Source: Flavobacteriales bacterium UBA7468 (GTDB lineage: Bacteria; Bacteroidota; Bacteroidia; Flavobacteriales_D; Crocinitomicaceae). From it: DNA of 64,000 bases. The stretch covers positions 84,013 through 148,012 of the forward strand of contig DLPC01000016.1 of NCBI GenBank assembly GCA_002478565.1, read 5' to 3'. This document shows, piece after piece, positions 43,865-51,129 of this stretch; positions within the stretch are counted from its first letter, which is position 1, and each line of letters opens with the position of its first letter. Both the position numbers and the translations under genes were made by a program. The notes below the pieces were generated by a model. The model saw only the letters and a program-made list of their open reading frames with translations, had not been told where the DNA came from and did not search any database.

Positions 43865-44797
43865 TCAAAGCAGTTGTAACAAGGTTTTACTTTTATTTTC
43901 GGTCTCGTCCCATTCGAGTTCAGGGTCGGACTCAGGGGTGAAACCACCGCCTAAGTAGGCATACAGCGTACCATTGATGAGTTGCCCACAACGCAGGTTG
44001 ACAAATAGTTGTTCTTTCCCCGCAGCAAGACTTCCGATCACCCCGGTATAAAAACCGCGCTCATGTTGTTCTAAAGTAGCTAAATATTGCATAGCAACTT
44101 TTTGTGGCAAACCGGCCACAGCGGGTGTAGGGTGCAAGTGTTTGACCAGCAAGGGCAATACACTAACGGGCATTTGCCAGCGCAATTCTTGCAACAAATG
44201 CGTGACCGGCCCTTGAGTGTACTCAGAAAGCTCTGAAATCTGCAGCTGTGCTCCGGGAATTTGCCGAAGCTGCCCCTCAATAAACTCAGTTACCAGTGCA
44301 TGCTCGTTGTATTCTTTGTAGGTGAAATCGCGGTTTTCGCCGGCAAGTTTTGTGCCTGCTAAGGCCATTGTTCGGTATGAGCTGGGCGTTTTCTGAATCA
44401 AGATTTCTGGCGTTGCGCCAATCCATGAGCCAATGCTGGTGTCATGAAAATAATAAACCAAAGCATTTGGATAGCTTTTGAGCAAACGCTCAAACAGCAA
44501 AGAGGCATCTATAGGGCTTGAGGCCGCTTTCTTGACTCTGGTAAATACGATTTTGTCTGCTAGGCCTCGATTGAGGTCCTTGACAATTTGTTGGGCTTGC
44601 GCCAAATAGCTTTCTTTATCAATGCAAAATGGGATCGGCGCATTGTAAGGTGTCGGGCTGGCGGTTTCAGACCAAATATACTTCTTTTGTTGATTGAAGT
44701 CAGTGATGATAAACCCTTGTTTATCAAGTGAATCTAACTCAATAAAATCACCGCTTAAACTAATGAGTTCTTCTCCTGGAAAGCGGTAATGTAGCAT
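43865..44797 (-). CDS. menF: Isochorismate synthase / chorismate-binding enzyme
   Basis: 310 residues, the chorismate-binding core of the MenF/EntC/TrpE family: DKIVFTRVKKA, GATPEILIQKT, TMALAGTKLAG, EHALVTEFIEGQLR, LHPTPAVAGLP and the end region GFYTGVIGSLAAGKEQLFVNLR with AYLGGGFTPESDPELEWDETENK. It lacks the ~80-100 N-terminal residues of typical MenF, as in other Bacteroidota. Position directly upstream of menD makes isochorismate synthase the likely activity, converting chorismate to isochorismate. Confidence 0.88.
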   Translation of the reverse strand: MLHYRFPGEELISLSGDFIELDSLDKQGFIITDFNQQKKYIWSETASPTPYNAPIPFCIDKESYLAQAQQIVKDLNRGLADKIVFTRVKKAASSPIDASLLFERLLKSYPNALVYYFHDTSIGSWIGATPEILIQKTPSSYRTMALAGTKLAGENRDFTYKEYNEHALVTEFIEGQLRQIPGAQLQISELSEYTQGPVTHLLQELRWQMPVSVLPLLVKHLHPTPAVAGLPQKVAMQYLATLEQHERGFYTGVIGSLAAGKEQLFVNLRCGQLINGTLYAYLGGGFTPESDPELEWDETENKSKTLLQLL

Positions 44798-45222
44798 TAA
44801 TCTTCTTTTGGTAAAACCATGACAGTATGCTTGCCATGAGAAATGAGGCGCTCGGTTTGTGCGTCACGGACTTCGATATTCCAAAGGTGTGTTTTACGAC
44901 CACCATGCACCAATTTTGCTGTGGCGATGACCATCCCTTCTTTGGCAGCTCCTACATGATTGGCACTAATTTCTAAACCAACCGAATAATGTGTTTCGGG
45001 ATCAATGAGTAAAACTGAGCCCAAAGAACCGACTGTTTCCATGAGTGCCGCACTGGCTCCACCATGAAGCAAACCCATTGGTTGCTTTACCTGATGTGAC
45101 ACTGGCATACTGGCTTTGACGTAGTCGGGGCCAATTTCAATGTATTCGATTTGCAAGGCCTCCATAAGGGTTCCGGCATTGAGGGCATTGAGTTGTTCTA
45201 AAGAAACTTGTTTTAATTTCAT
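44797..45222 (-). CDS. Hotdog-fold thioesterase (PaaI/MenI-like)
   Basis: 141-residue hotdog protein with the motif LLHGGASAALMETVGSLGS and the strand ISANHVGAAKEGMVIATAKLVHGGRKTHLW typical of acyl-CoA thioesterases of the PaaI/MenI type. First gene in an operon with menF and menD, so hydrolysis of 1,4-dihydroxy-2-naphthoyl-CoA is a sensible guess; this step otherwise lacks a gene here. It overlaps menF by a single base. Confidence 0.86.
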   Translation of the reverse strand: MKLKQVSLEQLNALNAGTLMEALQIEYIEIGPDYVKASMPVSHQVKQPMGLLHGGASAALMETVGSLGSVLLIDPETHYSVGLEISANHVGAAKEGMVIATAKLVHGGRKTHLWNIEVRDAQTERLISHGKHTVMVLPKED

Positions 45223-45226
45223 GCTG

Positions 45227-45234
45227 CAAATATA
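45227..45234 (-). promoter_or_regulatory. -7 promoter box (TATATTTG) for thioesterase-menF-menD operon
   Basis: Perfect TAnnTTTG on the minus strand, four bases before ATG 45222: leaderless geometry. Confidence 0.55.
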
Positions 45235-45266
45235 CTCAACAGTACAGCACTGTAAATGTTTTACTT

Positions 45267-45274
45267 TATTTTTG
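45267..45274 (+). promoter_or_regulatory. -7 promoter box (TATTTTTG) for YdeI-like gene
   Basis: Perfect TAnnTTTG, four bases before ATG 45279. With the box at 45227-45234 it makes a 56-bp divergent control region with leaderless geometry on both sides. Confidence 0.55.
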
Positions 45275-45278
45275 ATTC

Positions 45279-45920
45279 ATGAAAATGACAAAATCTATTG
45301 ATGTTTTTTTAGCAGATGGTTGTGGCCGCTGCTCTAAATTTGGCACAGATGACTGTTCGGTAAGAAGGCATTCAGCTGAAATTCAACTACTCAGACAACT
45401 GGCTCTTGAAGTTTTTACGGAAGAAACCGTCAAATGGGGCTCACCTTGTTATTGCCATAACGGAAAAAACATTGTCATTTTACATAGTTTCAAAGATAAC
45501 TTCGGATTTACCTTTTTTAAAGGTTCATTGATGTCCGACACTGAGGGTGTATTGGTTCAACAAACCGAAAACATGCAAACTACACGCGTATTGCGCTATA
45601 CCAATTTGTCACAAATTGTTGCTCAGCAAGACCTCATTCGGGCTTATCTTTTTGAAGCTTTGGAAATTGAAAAAGCAGGCTTGAAACCTAAACCAAAAGT
45701 GGCAAAGCAATTTCCTGAACCAACCGAACTTTTAGAAGCATTTCGCATTGACCCTAATTTTGAGGCAGCTTTTAAGTCACTTACTCCCGGTAGGCAACGA
45801 AACTACCTGCGTCATTTCAATGAAGCCAAACAAAGTGCTACAAGAACTGCGCGCATTGAAAAATACAAACCATTCATATTCAAGGGAATCGGGATGGATG
45901 AAGCCTGGAAGATGCAATAA
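45279..45920 (+). CDS. YdeI/DUF1801-like protein
   Basis: 213 residues. N-terminal two thirds resemble the DUF1801 fold of YdeI/IscA-like small proteins (VFTEETVKWGSPCYCHNGKNIV, HSFKDNFGFTFFKGSLM). The C-terminal third has the YdeI/OmpD-associated helical segment (DPNFEAAFKSLTPGRQRNYL, EKYKPFIFKGIGMDEA). The N-terminus adds a Cys-rich patch (DGCGRCSKFGTDDC) absent from typical members. Function unknown. The second Met (residue 3) is an alternative start. No transcription terminator with a T tail follows. Confidence 0.85.
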   Translation: MKMTKSIDVFLADGCGRCSKFGTDDCSVRRHSAEIQLLRQLALEVFTEETVKWGSPCYCHNGKNIVILHSFKDNFGFTFFKGSLMSDTEGVLVQQTENMQTTRVLRYTNLSQIVAQQDLIRAYLFEALEIEKAGLKPKPKVAKQFPEPTELLEAFRIDPNFEAAFKSLTPGRQRNYLRHFNEAKQSATRTARIEKYKPFIFKGIGMDEAWKMQ

Positions 45921-45956
45921 AATTCAAAAAAACTTTACTTAAAGTTCAAAAATCGC

Positions 45957-45986
45957 TTGTCAGAACCCGAAGATTTACTACTTTTG
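45957..45986 (+). promoter_or_regulatory. Promoter of tRNA-Ser gene
   Basis: TTG at 45957-45959, exactly 19 bases, then TACTTTTG at 45979-45986, a full match to the Bacteroidota consensus. The mature tRNA begins four bases after the box. Confidence 0.68.
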
Positions 45987-45990
45987 CCCC

Positions 45991-46078
45991 GGAGAGTTGG
46001 CAGAGTGGTCGATTGCGGCAGTCTTGAAAACTGTTGACTGTAACAGGTCCGGGGGTTCGAATCCCTCACTCTCCGCCA
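45991..46078 (+). tRNA. tRNA-Ser (anticodon UGA), CCA encoded
   Basis: Acceptor stem GGAGAGT pairs perfectly with ACTCTCC at 46068-46074, discriminator G 46075, CCA encoded at 46076-46078. The anticodon loop CTTGAAA (46023-46029) has anticodon TGA at 46025-46027, reading UCA. The long variable arm and TTCGAAT T-loop mark a class II tRNA-Ser. Its 3' end is followed within 270 bp by a tyrosine recombinase gene and is probably an attachment site. Confidence 0.97.
46054..46078. other. Putative integration site (attL) in the tRNA-Ser 3' end
   Basis: tRNA 3' ends are frequent targets for tyrosine recombinases and an integrase gene starts 265 bp downstream. I saw no second copy of this segment up to base 64000, so the core and the right end are unconfirmed. 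Confidence 0.4.
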
Positions 46079-46086
46079 GGTAACAA

Positions 46087-46245
46087 TACCAAAATGTACC
46101 AAAGCGTGTAAACACTGAGTTTACACGCTTTTTTTTTGTTCTTTATTGTCCTAAATTGTACCATTTTGTACCTCAACTGGGTTGCAATCTGGTGACCACT
46201 TTTGAAAATCGAAAAAGTGGTAACGGGTGTGAGTACATTTTGGTA
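46087..46245. promoter_or_regulatory. Three copies of a two-half-site motif, TACCannnTGTACy
   Basis: Copies: TACCAAAATGTACC at 46087-46100 (+), TACCATTTTGTACC at 46159-46172 (+), and TACCAAAATGTACT on the minus strand at 46232-46245. In each, TAC half-sites start 10 bp apart, one helical turn. The first and third form a perfect 13-bp inverted repeat. All three lie between the tRNA and the integrase start. Likely arm-type sites for the integrase or an accessory protein. Confidence 0.6.
46101..46137 (+). terminator. Intrinsic terminator after tRNA-Ser
   Basis: Perfect 12-bp stem AAGCGTGTAAAC / GTTTACACGCTT with a 5-base loop ACTGA, then seven further T. It follows the tRNA CCA by 23 bases and touches the first copy of the TACCannnTGTACy motif. 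Confidence 0.9.
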
Positions 46246-46342
46246 CATAATAGTACTGAAAAACAGTGTTTTAAATTTGTTTTGTAAGGTGGTGTTATTG
46301 TAGTTTTGTCATCAAAATGGGGGCGCAATTAATACTTACGCC

Positions 46343-47593
46343 ATGTCGTCAAGAACATCGTTTGGGTTGACCTTTTACATCAACCGAACAAGAGAAAGAA
46401 AAAACGGGGAATGTCCCGTGATGCTACGCATCAACATTAAAGGAGATCGAGTTGCTCTCCAAGTACATAGGTTTATTAAACCTGAAGATTGGGATCCGGC
46501 CCGCTATGTAATGAAAGGACGCACGGAAGAAGCGCGCGCTTTCAATAATTACCTGGAAGCGGTTCGTTTAAAAGCGCACAAAAAGTACAATGAGCTTTTA
46601 TCCTACACCGATGATGTGACTCCGCAGATGCTCAGGGATGCAATCCTTGGGGTGAACACTGCCAAAACAAGACAGATCATCGACATTTGGGAAGGACACG
46701 TGTCTAACCTGAAAAAATTAATCGGAAAGGAGAATTCTTACGCCACGTATCAAAAGTACAATACGGCAAAGAATCACTTTCAGGCGTTTTTACAGAAGCA
46801 CTATCATGTTGAGGATGTTTCCATCAAAGCGGTGGACTATCAAATGATCCAGCAGTATGGTATTTACCTGAAAACTGAAAAAGGTTGTAGCTACAATACA
46901 GCAACAAAGTTTTTACAGAACCTCAAAACAATTACAAGCATCAGTATTCGCAGCGGATGGTTGGTGAAAGACCCGTTTAATGGCATTAGTTTGTCCTTAA
47001 AGGAGGTTGACCGGCCTTATCTGACCATGGAAGAAATGCAGCGCCTTATTGAGTTTCATTCGGTCTTTGACCGGCTGAACAAAGTGCGTGATTTCTTTAT
47101 TTTTTCTTGTTACACGGGCTTGGCCTATATCGATGTAAAACAATTAAAGCGTTCTGAGATTGAGGGCGATGAAACAACAGGTTATTGGATCCGCACAAGA
47201 AGGCAAAAGACAGGAGGGAGAGCGAACATTCCTTTGCTAGATATTCCAATGAGTATCATTAGAAACTACGCTAAACTCGAGCTGCTTGACCCTAACGATC
47301 CAATATTACCCATTTTAAGCAATCAAAAGATGAATGCCTATTTGAAGGAACTGGCCGACCTATGCAACATCCAAAAGGACCTTTCTTATCACGTCGCCAG
47401 GCATACGTTCGCAACAACGGTTACCATGATGAACGGCGTACCAATAGAATCTGTCAGTAAAATGCTCGGCCACAAGAATATTCAAAGCACCCAACATTAC
47501 GCGCGAATAGTCGACAAAAAAGTAGGGGATGACATGAAATTACTAGCCTCCAAATTAAAAGGCATCAGTTCCATAAACTTCGCCGGGTCCTAG
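46343..47593 (+). CDS. Tyrosine recombinase / site-specific integrase, Bacteroidota type
   Basis: 416 residues. Arm-binding N-domain (~1-95, FYINRTRERKNGECPVMLRI), SAM-like core-binding domain (~108-205), catalytic domain (~225-410). Catalytic set: Lys289 (RQKTGGR), His350 and Arg353 (HVARHTF), His377 (LGHKN), nucleophile Tyr386 (HYARI). The usual first Arg of the box I motif TGLR is Ala261 (TGLAYIDV), a feature known in IntDOT-like Bacteroidota integrases, which also lack that Arg. It should integrate and excise the element next to tRNA-Ser. No excisionase or transfer genes are seen nearby. Confidence 0.95.
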   Translation: MSSRTSFGLTFYINRTRERKNGECPVMLRINIKGDRVALQVHRFIKPEDWDPARYVMKGRTEEARAFNNYLEAVRLKAHKKYNELLSYTDDVTPQMLRDAILGVNTAKTRQIIDIWEGHVSNLKKLIGKENSYATYQKYNTAKNHFQAFLQKHYHVEDVSIKAVDYQMIQQYGIYLKTEKGCSYNTATKFLQNLKTITSISIRSGWLVKDPFNGISLSLKEVDRPYLTMEEMQRLIEFHSVFDRLNKVRDFFIFSCYTGLAYIDVKQLKRSEIEGDETTGYWIRTRRQKTGGRANIPLLDIPMSIIRNYAKLELLDPNDPILPILSNQKMNAYLKELADLCNIQKDLSYHVARHTFATTVTMMNGVPIESVSKMLGHKNIQSTQHYARIVDKKVGDDMKLLASKLKGISSINFAGS

Positions 47594-47620
47594 ATCTGGC
47601 GACATACAAATTTGAAGAAT

Positions 47621-47845
47621 ATGAATAATGAACCATTCAAAGTGCGAGCCTACGGCTACGGTGAGCTCGCACAACTTTATTTCCCGAATATTACGAAGAA
47701 AAGCGCCTCCTGGCAGTTGAGAATTTGGATTGTCACTTCTGCATCTTTGAGCGAAAAGCTGAAAGCTGCTGGGTATGTAAAGGGGAGGAGGTTATTGACT
47801 CCGTTGCAGGTTGGGTTGATTGTTGGGGAGTTTGGGGAGCCTTAA
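47621..47845 (+). CDS. DUF4248 domain-containing protein
   Basis: 74 residues from ATG 47621. The sequence AYGYGELAQLYFPNITKKSASWQL, then an RLLTPLQVGLIVGEFGEP end, matches DUF4248, a small family from Bacteroidota mobile and integrated regions; a helix-turn-helix-like DNA-binding role is suggested but unproven. It sits 27 bp after the integrase stop, suggesting co-transcription. Confidence 0.78.
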   Translation: MNNEPFKVRAYGYGELAQLYFPNITKKSASWQLRIWIVTSASLSEKLKAAGYVKGRRLLTPLQVGLIVGEFGEP

Positions 47846-47983
47846 CGGTTATCATGTAGGCCTCGGGTTGGATTAAGATTTATAAATTTATTTATGCTTT
47901 GAGGTTTTGATATTGCAAAGCTCTTAAAAGCTGAAGGCCTAAGCACTAAAGCCCGCGCAAGGCTACGCTGATATTATACCAAG
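47846..47983. other. Short non-coding gap with inverted 7-mer
   Basis: Holds TAGGCCT (47857-47863) and its reverse complement AGGCCTA (47935-47941). The arms are 71 bases apart, too far for a terminator; no coding capacity or promoter box seen. Confidence 0.4.
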
Positions 47984-48748
47984 TTATTTTCCATGGCATT
48001 TTTTGTATTTTTTTTCACTACCACAAGGGCAAATTTCATTTCTTCCAATTTTTTTATTTTTAGTTATAGATGAAGGCATATTAGCCTCAATTAATTCCGA
48101 TCCACTTAACCAAATATCTACTACAGCGGTTTGTTTTTTTTCGTAATCAGCAAAAAGTGTTTTAAGTACTTCGTGTCCAATTTGACGTATTGCTGCTTTT
48201 TCTGGATGCGGAATATGATCTTTATTTTCTCCATCAAATATGTGAGTTGCCAAAGAATTATTTTTCGCTAAGTTGTAGTAAATTTCGTCAAGGGCTTCGT
48301 CTACGTGAGCTCCACCGTCTTGGTTAGTTGATGTTTTTATTAACTCACATCTTGATATTAAGTTGTTAAATTTATCTCTGAAAATAATTTCATCCCACCA
48401 ACTTTCAAATGTTAACCAATTTATACCAAATGGCATTTCGTCCAACTTAGGGTAATAAATTGTGTTTTGACCTTTCATTCCAATTAAAGTTAAACCAGAG
48501 TAAGTCCCGAGTGTTTTTTCAATTAATGGAAGGTTGGTACTATAAAATTTATTTTCTTTTTTTTCTAATTGTCCAAGTAAAGATCTAGAATGCTTAGTAT
48601 CATGAAATAATATTCTAATAGTTGCTGCTATTCTTTTTGCTTCGGATAATTTACCACGATCATAGAGGTCACATGACGTGATGAGGAAATCTAATTGTTC
48701 CTTGAGGTGGTCTTCAAGCTCTTTATATTTTAATTTAATTTTAACCAT
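47984..48748 (-). CDS. SEC-C motif-containing protein of unknown function
   Basis: 254 residues. The C-terminus is a SEC-C zinc-binding motif, CPCGSEKKYKKCHGK (Cys240, Cys242, Cys251, His252), as in SecA and many uncharacterised proteins. The main domain has DGGAHVDEALDEIYYNLA near 149-166, RIAATIRILFHD near the N-terminus and IRQIGHEVLKTL near 204-215; this core recurs across bacteria with no known function. It follows the coiled-coil gene by 12 bp, and both are AT-rich and island-located. Defence or toxin roles are conceivable but unproven. Confidence 0.75.
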   Translation of the reverse strand: MVKIKLKYKELEDHLKEQLDFLITSCDLYDRGKLSEAKRIAATIRILFHDTKHSRSLLGQLEKKENKFYSTNLPLIEKTLGTYSGLTLIGMKGQNTIYYPKLDEMPFGINWLTFESWWDEIIFRDKFNNLISRCELIKTSTNQDGGAHVDEALDEIYYNLAKNNSLATHIFDGENKDHIPHPEKAAIRQIGHEVLKTLFADYEKKQTAVVDIWLSGSELIEANMPSSITKNKKIGRNEICPCGSEKKYKKCHGK

Positions 48749-48760
48749 TTCATTAAATTC

Positions 48761-49885
48761 TTAACCTCCAAACTTTTCTTCTTCATCTTCCCCTAAGGTT
48801 AACATTTTAAAAACTTCTTTACCTAAGCTAAAAATTTCTTTTCCAGCTTTTAATCCATCTCGAATTGTCTTTACTGTTTCAATTTTAGCTTCAAAGTCAG
48901 ATTTAGCTTTAGCTTTTTCTTTTTTATTTTCTTCAGTTTCGGCCTCGTTTATAATTTCTGGTTCACGTACCTCTGGAGGTGTTATTTCTATTACTAAGCC
49001 GTCATCTATGCATTTCGCGAAATAATTTGTGTGCCCTTTAATTGAAATTTTAAGTTCATTTAATCTGCCTTCCTCGATTTTCTTGTCTGCAAACTTTTTT
49101 ATTAAATCAGACACAATTAAATCTACTTCTTTTTCATAAACCTCTTTTTCATGGGTTTTAATTGCCTTTTCTTGAGTTTTTGGAAGTCCGGTATCCTTTA
49201 GTTTTTTCCATGCAAGTCTAATTTCCAAAATATTCTTATATAATATAAAAAGTCTTTCTAAAGTGAATGAAATACATAGAGCTACTTGTTCAGGATTTTC
49301 AGTAAAGAATTCTAAAGAACCATTATTAACTAAAGTAATTTTTGTGTCTTCAGCTCCTAGTCCTACTAGTTCTCTATACGCTTTTATTGATTTATCCCAC
49401 TTGGCGAGTTCTTTGTTTAGCCCCTTTATACTATTGAACTCTGTGTTGGACGGAAGTAATAAACCTAATTCATAATCTTCATCAGTAAAGTGAAGTGGGA
49501 TTTCAAGTTTTTCAAATCCAACTTTAATCTGAGTTAAAGTTTCAATGAATTCACTTCTGGACTTTACATACTCTTGAAGTTCCGAAATAATTTTAGATGT
49601 GTTATATGAGTTTAGCTCTAATATTGTTTTAATCCTACGAAGTGCATTTTCACCAATAAAGTCGGTTCCATTGATTTCTTGTAATACTTTAAGGTTAGAA
49701 ACTGAATAGGAGTTGAAAAAGCTAAATAATAAACTTTCCTTAATCTCACGAATAGTTAATTCTATTTGTTGGGCTTGGTTTTGCTGAATTTGAACTATTA
49801 AATCATTAATTTTTTCATTCAACTTGATTTCAGTTTCCTCTTTTATTATATCATATATTAAATTATGAAGTTTTGATGATTCCAT
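48761..49885 (-). CDS. Coiled-coil protein of unknown function
   Basis: 374 residues, rich in Glu/Lys/Ile with coiled-coil stretches at the start (EIKLNEKINDLIVQIQQNQ) and near 310-345 (ETEENKKEKAKAKSDFEAKIET). No membrane helix, no signal. It ends in a Glu/Gly-rich tail (TLGEDEEEKFGG). No family recognised. Probably transcribed with the downstream SEC-C gene; the pair may be functionally linked. Codon use is more AT-rich than in the core genes left of 46 kb. Confidence 0.6.
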   Translation of the reverse strand: MESSKLHNLIYDIIKEETEIKLNEKINDLIVQIQQNQAQQIELTIREIKESLLFSFFNSYSVSNLKVLQEINGTDFIGENALRRIKTILELNSYNTSKIISELQEYVKSRSEFIETLTQIKVGFEKLEIPLHFTDEDYELGLLLPSNTEFNSIKGLNKELAKWDKSIKAYRELVGLGAEDTKITLVNNGSLEFFTENPEQVALCISFTLERLFILYKNILEIRLAWKKLKDTGLPKTQEKAIKTHEKEVYEKEVDLIVSDLIKKFADKKIEEGRLNELKISIKGHTNYFAKCIDDGLVIEITPPEVREPEIINEAETEENKKEKAKAKSDFEAKIETVKTIRDGLKAGKEIFSLGKEVFKMLTLGEDEEEKFGG

Positions 49886-49996
49886 TTTTTTCTACTTAAT
49901 TTTAACGGTTTGGAACTTGGCGCAGTCGTGGATTTCGGAGCGCAAAACTACTAGTACACAACGAAAGTTCATGTGAGGTGTGTATTTAGATTATTC

Positions 49997-50767
49997 TTAT
50001 AAATCTGATTGTGTTATTGACAAATCTTCTAGTCCATATTTTGCAGTCAGGTCTTTTAAAAACTTTAAATACCATTTAGGTGCATATGGAGATAGATCAA
50101 TTTCAGAAATTAATTCTTTAATGTCTACTTCGCAATGAATTACAGGAGTTCGATAATATTGTTTTGATCTTTCATCAGATCTATTTTCAAAATCTACTTC
50201 GAGTAATTTGTCCTCGAGAATTCTAGGATGAGATATTAATAGCCGAAACTCATTTTCTGATTTATACTCGAATCGCTTTAGAGTATAAAGTTTTAAGATA
50301 TTATTCTCCCAATCAATTGTAACATTTTTGAAGTCTACATATTTCACTTCTGTTGGATAGACGACTTCTTTTGTAGAGATAGATTTTTTAAGTTTGGAAT
50401 ACTTTGACTCAATTGCGATTCCGTCTTCTTTTGAATATATTTTCCACATATGAACCATTTCATGACTCTCCTTACTCCAACAGTTAATATATGTGTCCTT
50501 ATTGTTTTTATTGATGATATCTGAAAAATTCCAATATCTTCGATTTATCTTTCCATCTTCTATTTCTTTTCTGGCCTCAATATCAAGTAAATGAGCAGTC
50601 AGTTCCGGAATGGTTCCTTCAAACTTATCTTCGAACAAATCACCCCTAATAAAAAAAAGTGTATTATTGGTTAATAAGGAGAGGAATGAAGGAATATCCA
50701 TATATCGCCAAATAGTTATATCTGTCTTTGGAATATTTAACACTGGGTGAGATTCATCAATTGCCAT
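49997..50767 (-). CDS. DUF2971 domain-containing protein
   Basis: 256 residues. Features of DUF2971: TIWRYMDIPSFLSLLTNNTLFF at the start, DLFEDKFEGT, YINCWSKESHEMVHMWKIYS, DGIAIESKY and a conserved ENEFRLLI near 178-185. No signal or membrane segment. The family is widespread, often in genomic islands and close to defence genes, with no defined biochemical role. It is separated by 111 bp from the coiled-coil gene on the same strand. Confidence 0.85.
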   Translation of the reverse strand: MAIDESHPVLNIPKTDITIWRYMDIPSFLSLLTNNTLFFIRGDLFEDKFEGTIPELTAHLLDIEARKEIEDGKINRRYWNFSDIINKNNKDTYINCWSKESHEMVHMWKIYSKEDGIAIESKYSKLKKSISTKEVVYPTEVKYVDFKNVTIDWENNILKLYTLKRFEYKSENEFRLLISHPRILEDKLLEVDFENRSDERSKQYYRTPVIHCEVDIKELISEIDLSPYAPKWYLKFLKDLTAKYGLEDLSITQSDL

Positions 50768-51129
50768 AATTTTATTTTGTTTATGTTAATTTGGCATTGT
50801 CCATTCAAATTGCCTATAACTTATAATTACACCCAACAATCTTTCTCCAATCCAACCAAATAGAAAGGTCAGAAAAATGTTGAGTGTATTATTTTCAATC
50901 CCTAATAATCATTTAAACAAACGATGATTTTATAATTCAAATGACTACCCCACAAACAAACCCAAATCCCCTCAAATCTCCAACTCTCAACCGTGCAAAT
51001 CAGAACCAATTCTATCAAAACTAGAAATCATTCTAATTTTTTCTATTTTGGACAAAAAATGATTTAAGTTCATCAAATTTGCGCTGAAATTGAATTCTAA
51101 TTTTGTCGCCTAACTTTAAAATTTATATT
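50768..51129. other. Non-coding AT-rich divergent region (362 bp)
   Basis: Separates DUF2971 from the signalling operon. It holds a promoter box at 51098-51105 and otherwise C-poor, A/T-rich DNA. I see no tRNA, no clear hairpin with T tail and no ORF above background. Confidence 0.5.
51078..51105 (+). promoter_or_regulatory. Predicted promoter of the four-gene signalling operon
   Basis: TAATTTTG (51098-51105) is a perfect -7 box; TTTG at 51078-51081 is a -33-like element with a short 16-base spacer. ATG of the first gene is 24 bases after the box. Confidence 0.5.

Noticed and set aside
45931..45946. Palindrome AACTTT-ACTT-AAAGTT just upstream of the tRNA promoter, considered as terminator of the YdeI-like gene
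   Set aside because: Short A/T-only stem with no T run after it; stability too low to call.
46066..46248. Minus-strand 60-codon frame covering the tRNA end and repeats
   Set aside because: It crosses the tRNA 3' end, the terminator hairpin and the repeat motifs; no protein similarity.
47857..47941. TAGGCCT / AGGCCTA inverted pair after the DUF4248 gene
   Set aside because: A 7-base pair 71 bases apart is expected by chance at this length; kept only as a note on the gap.
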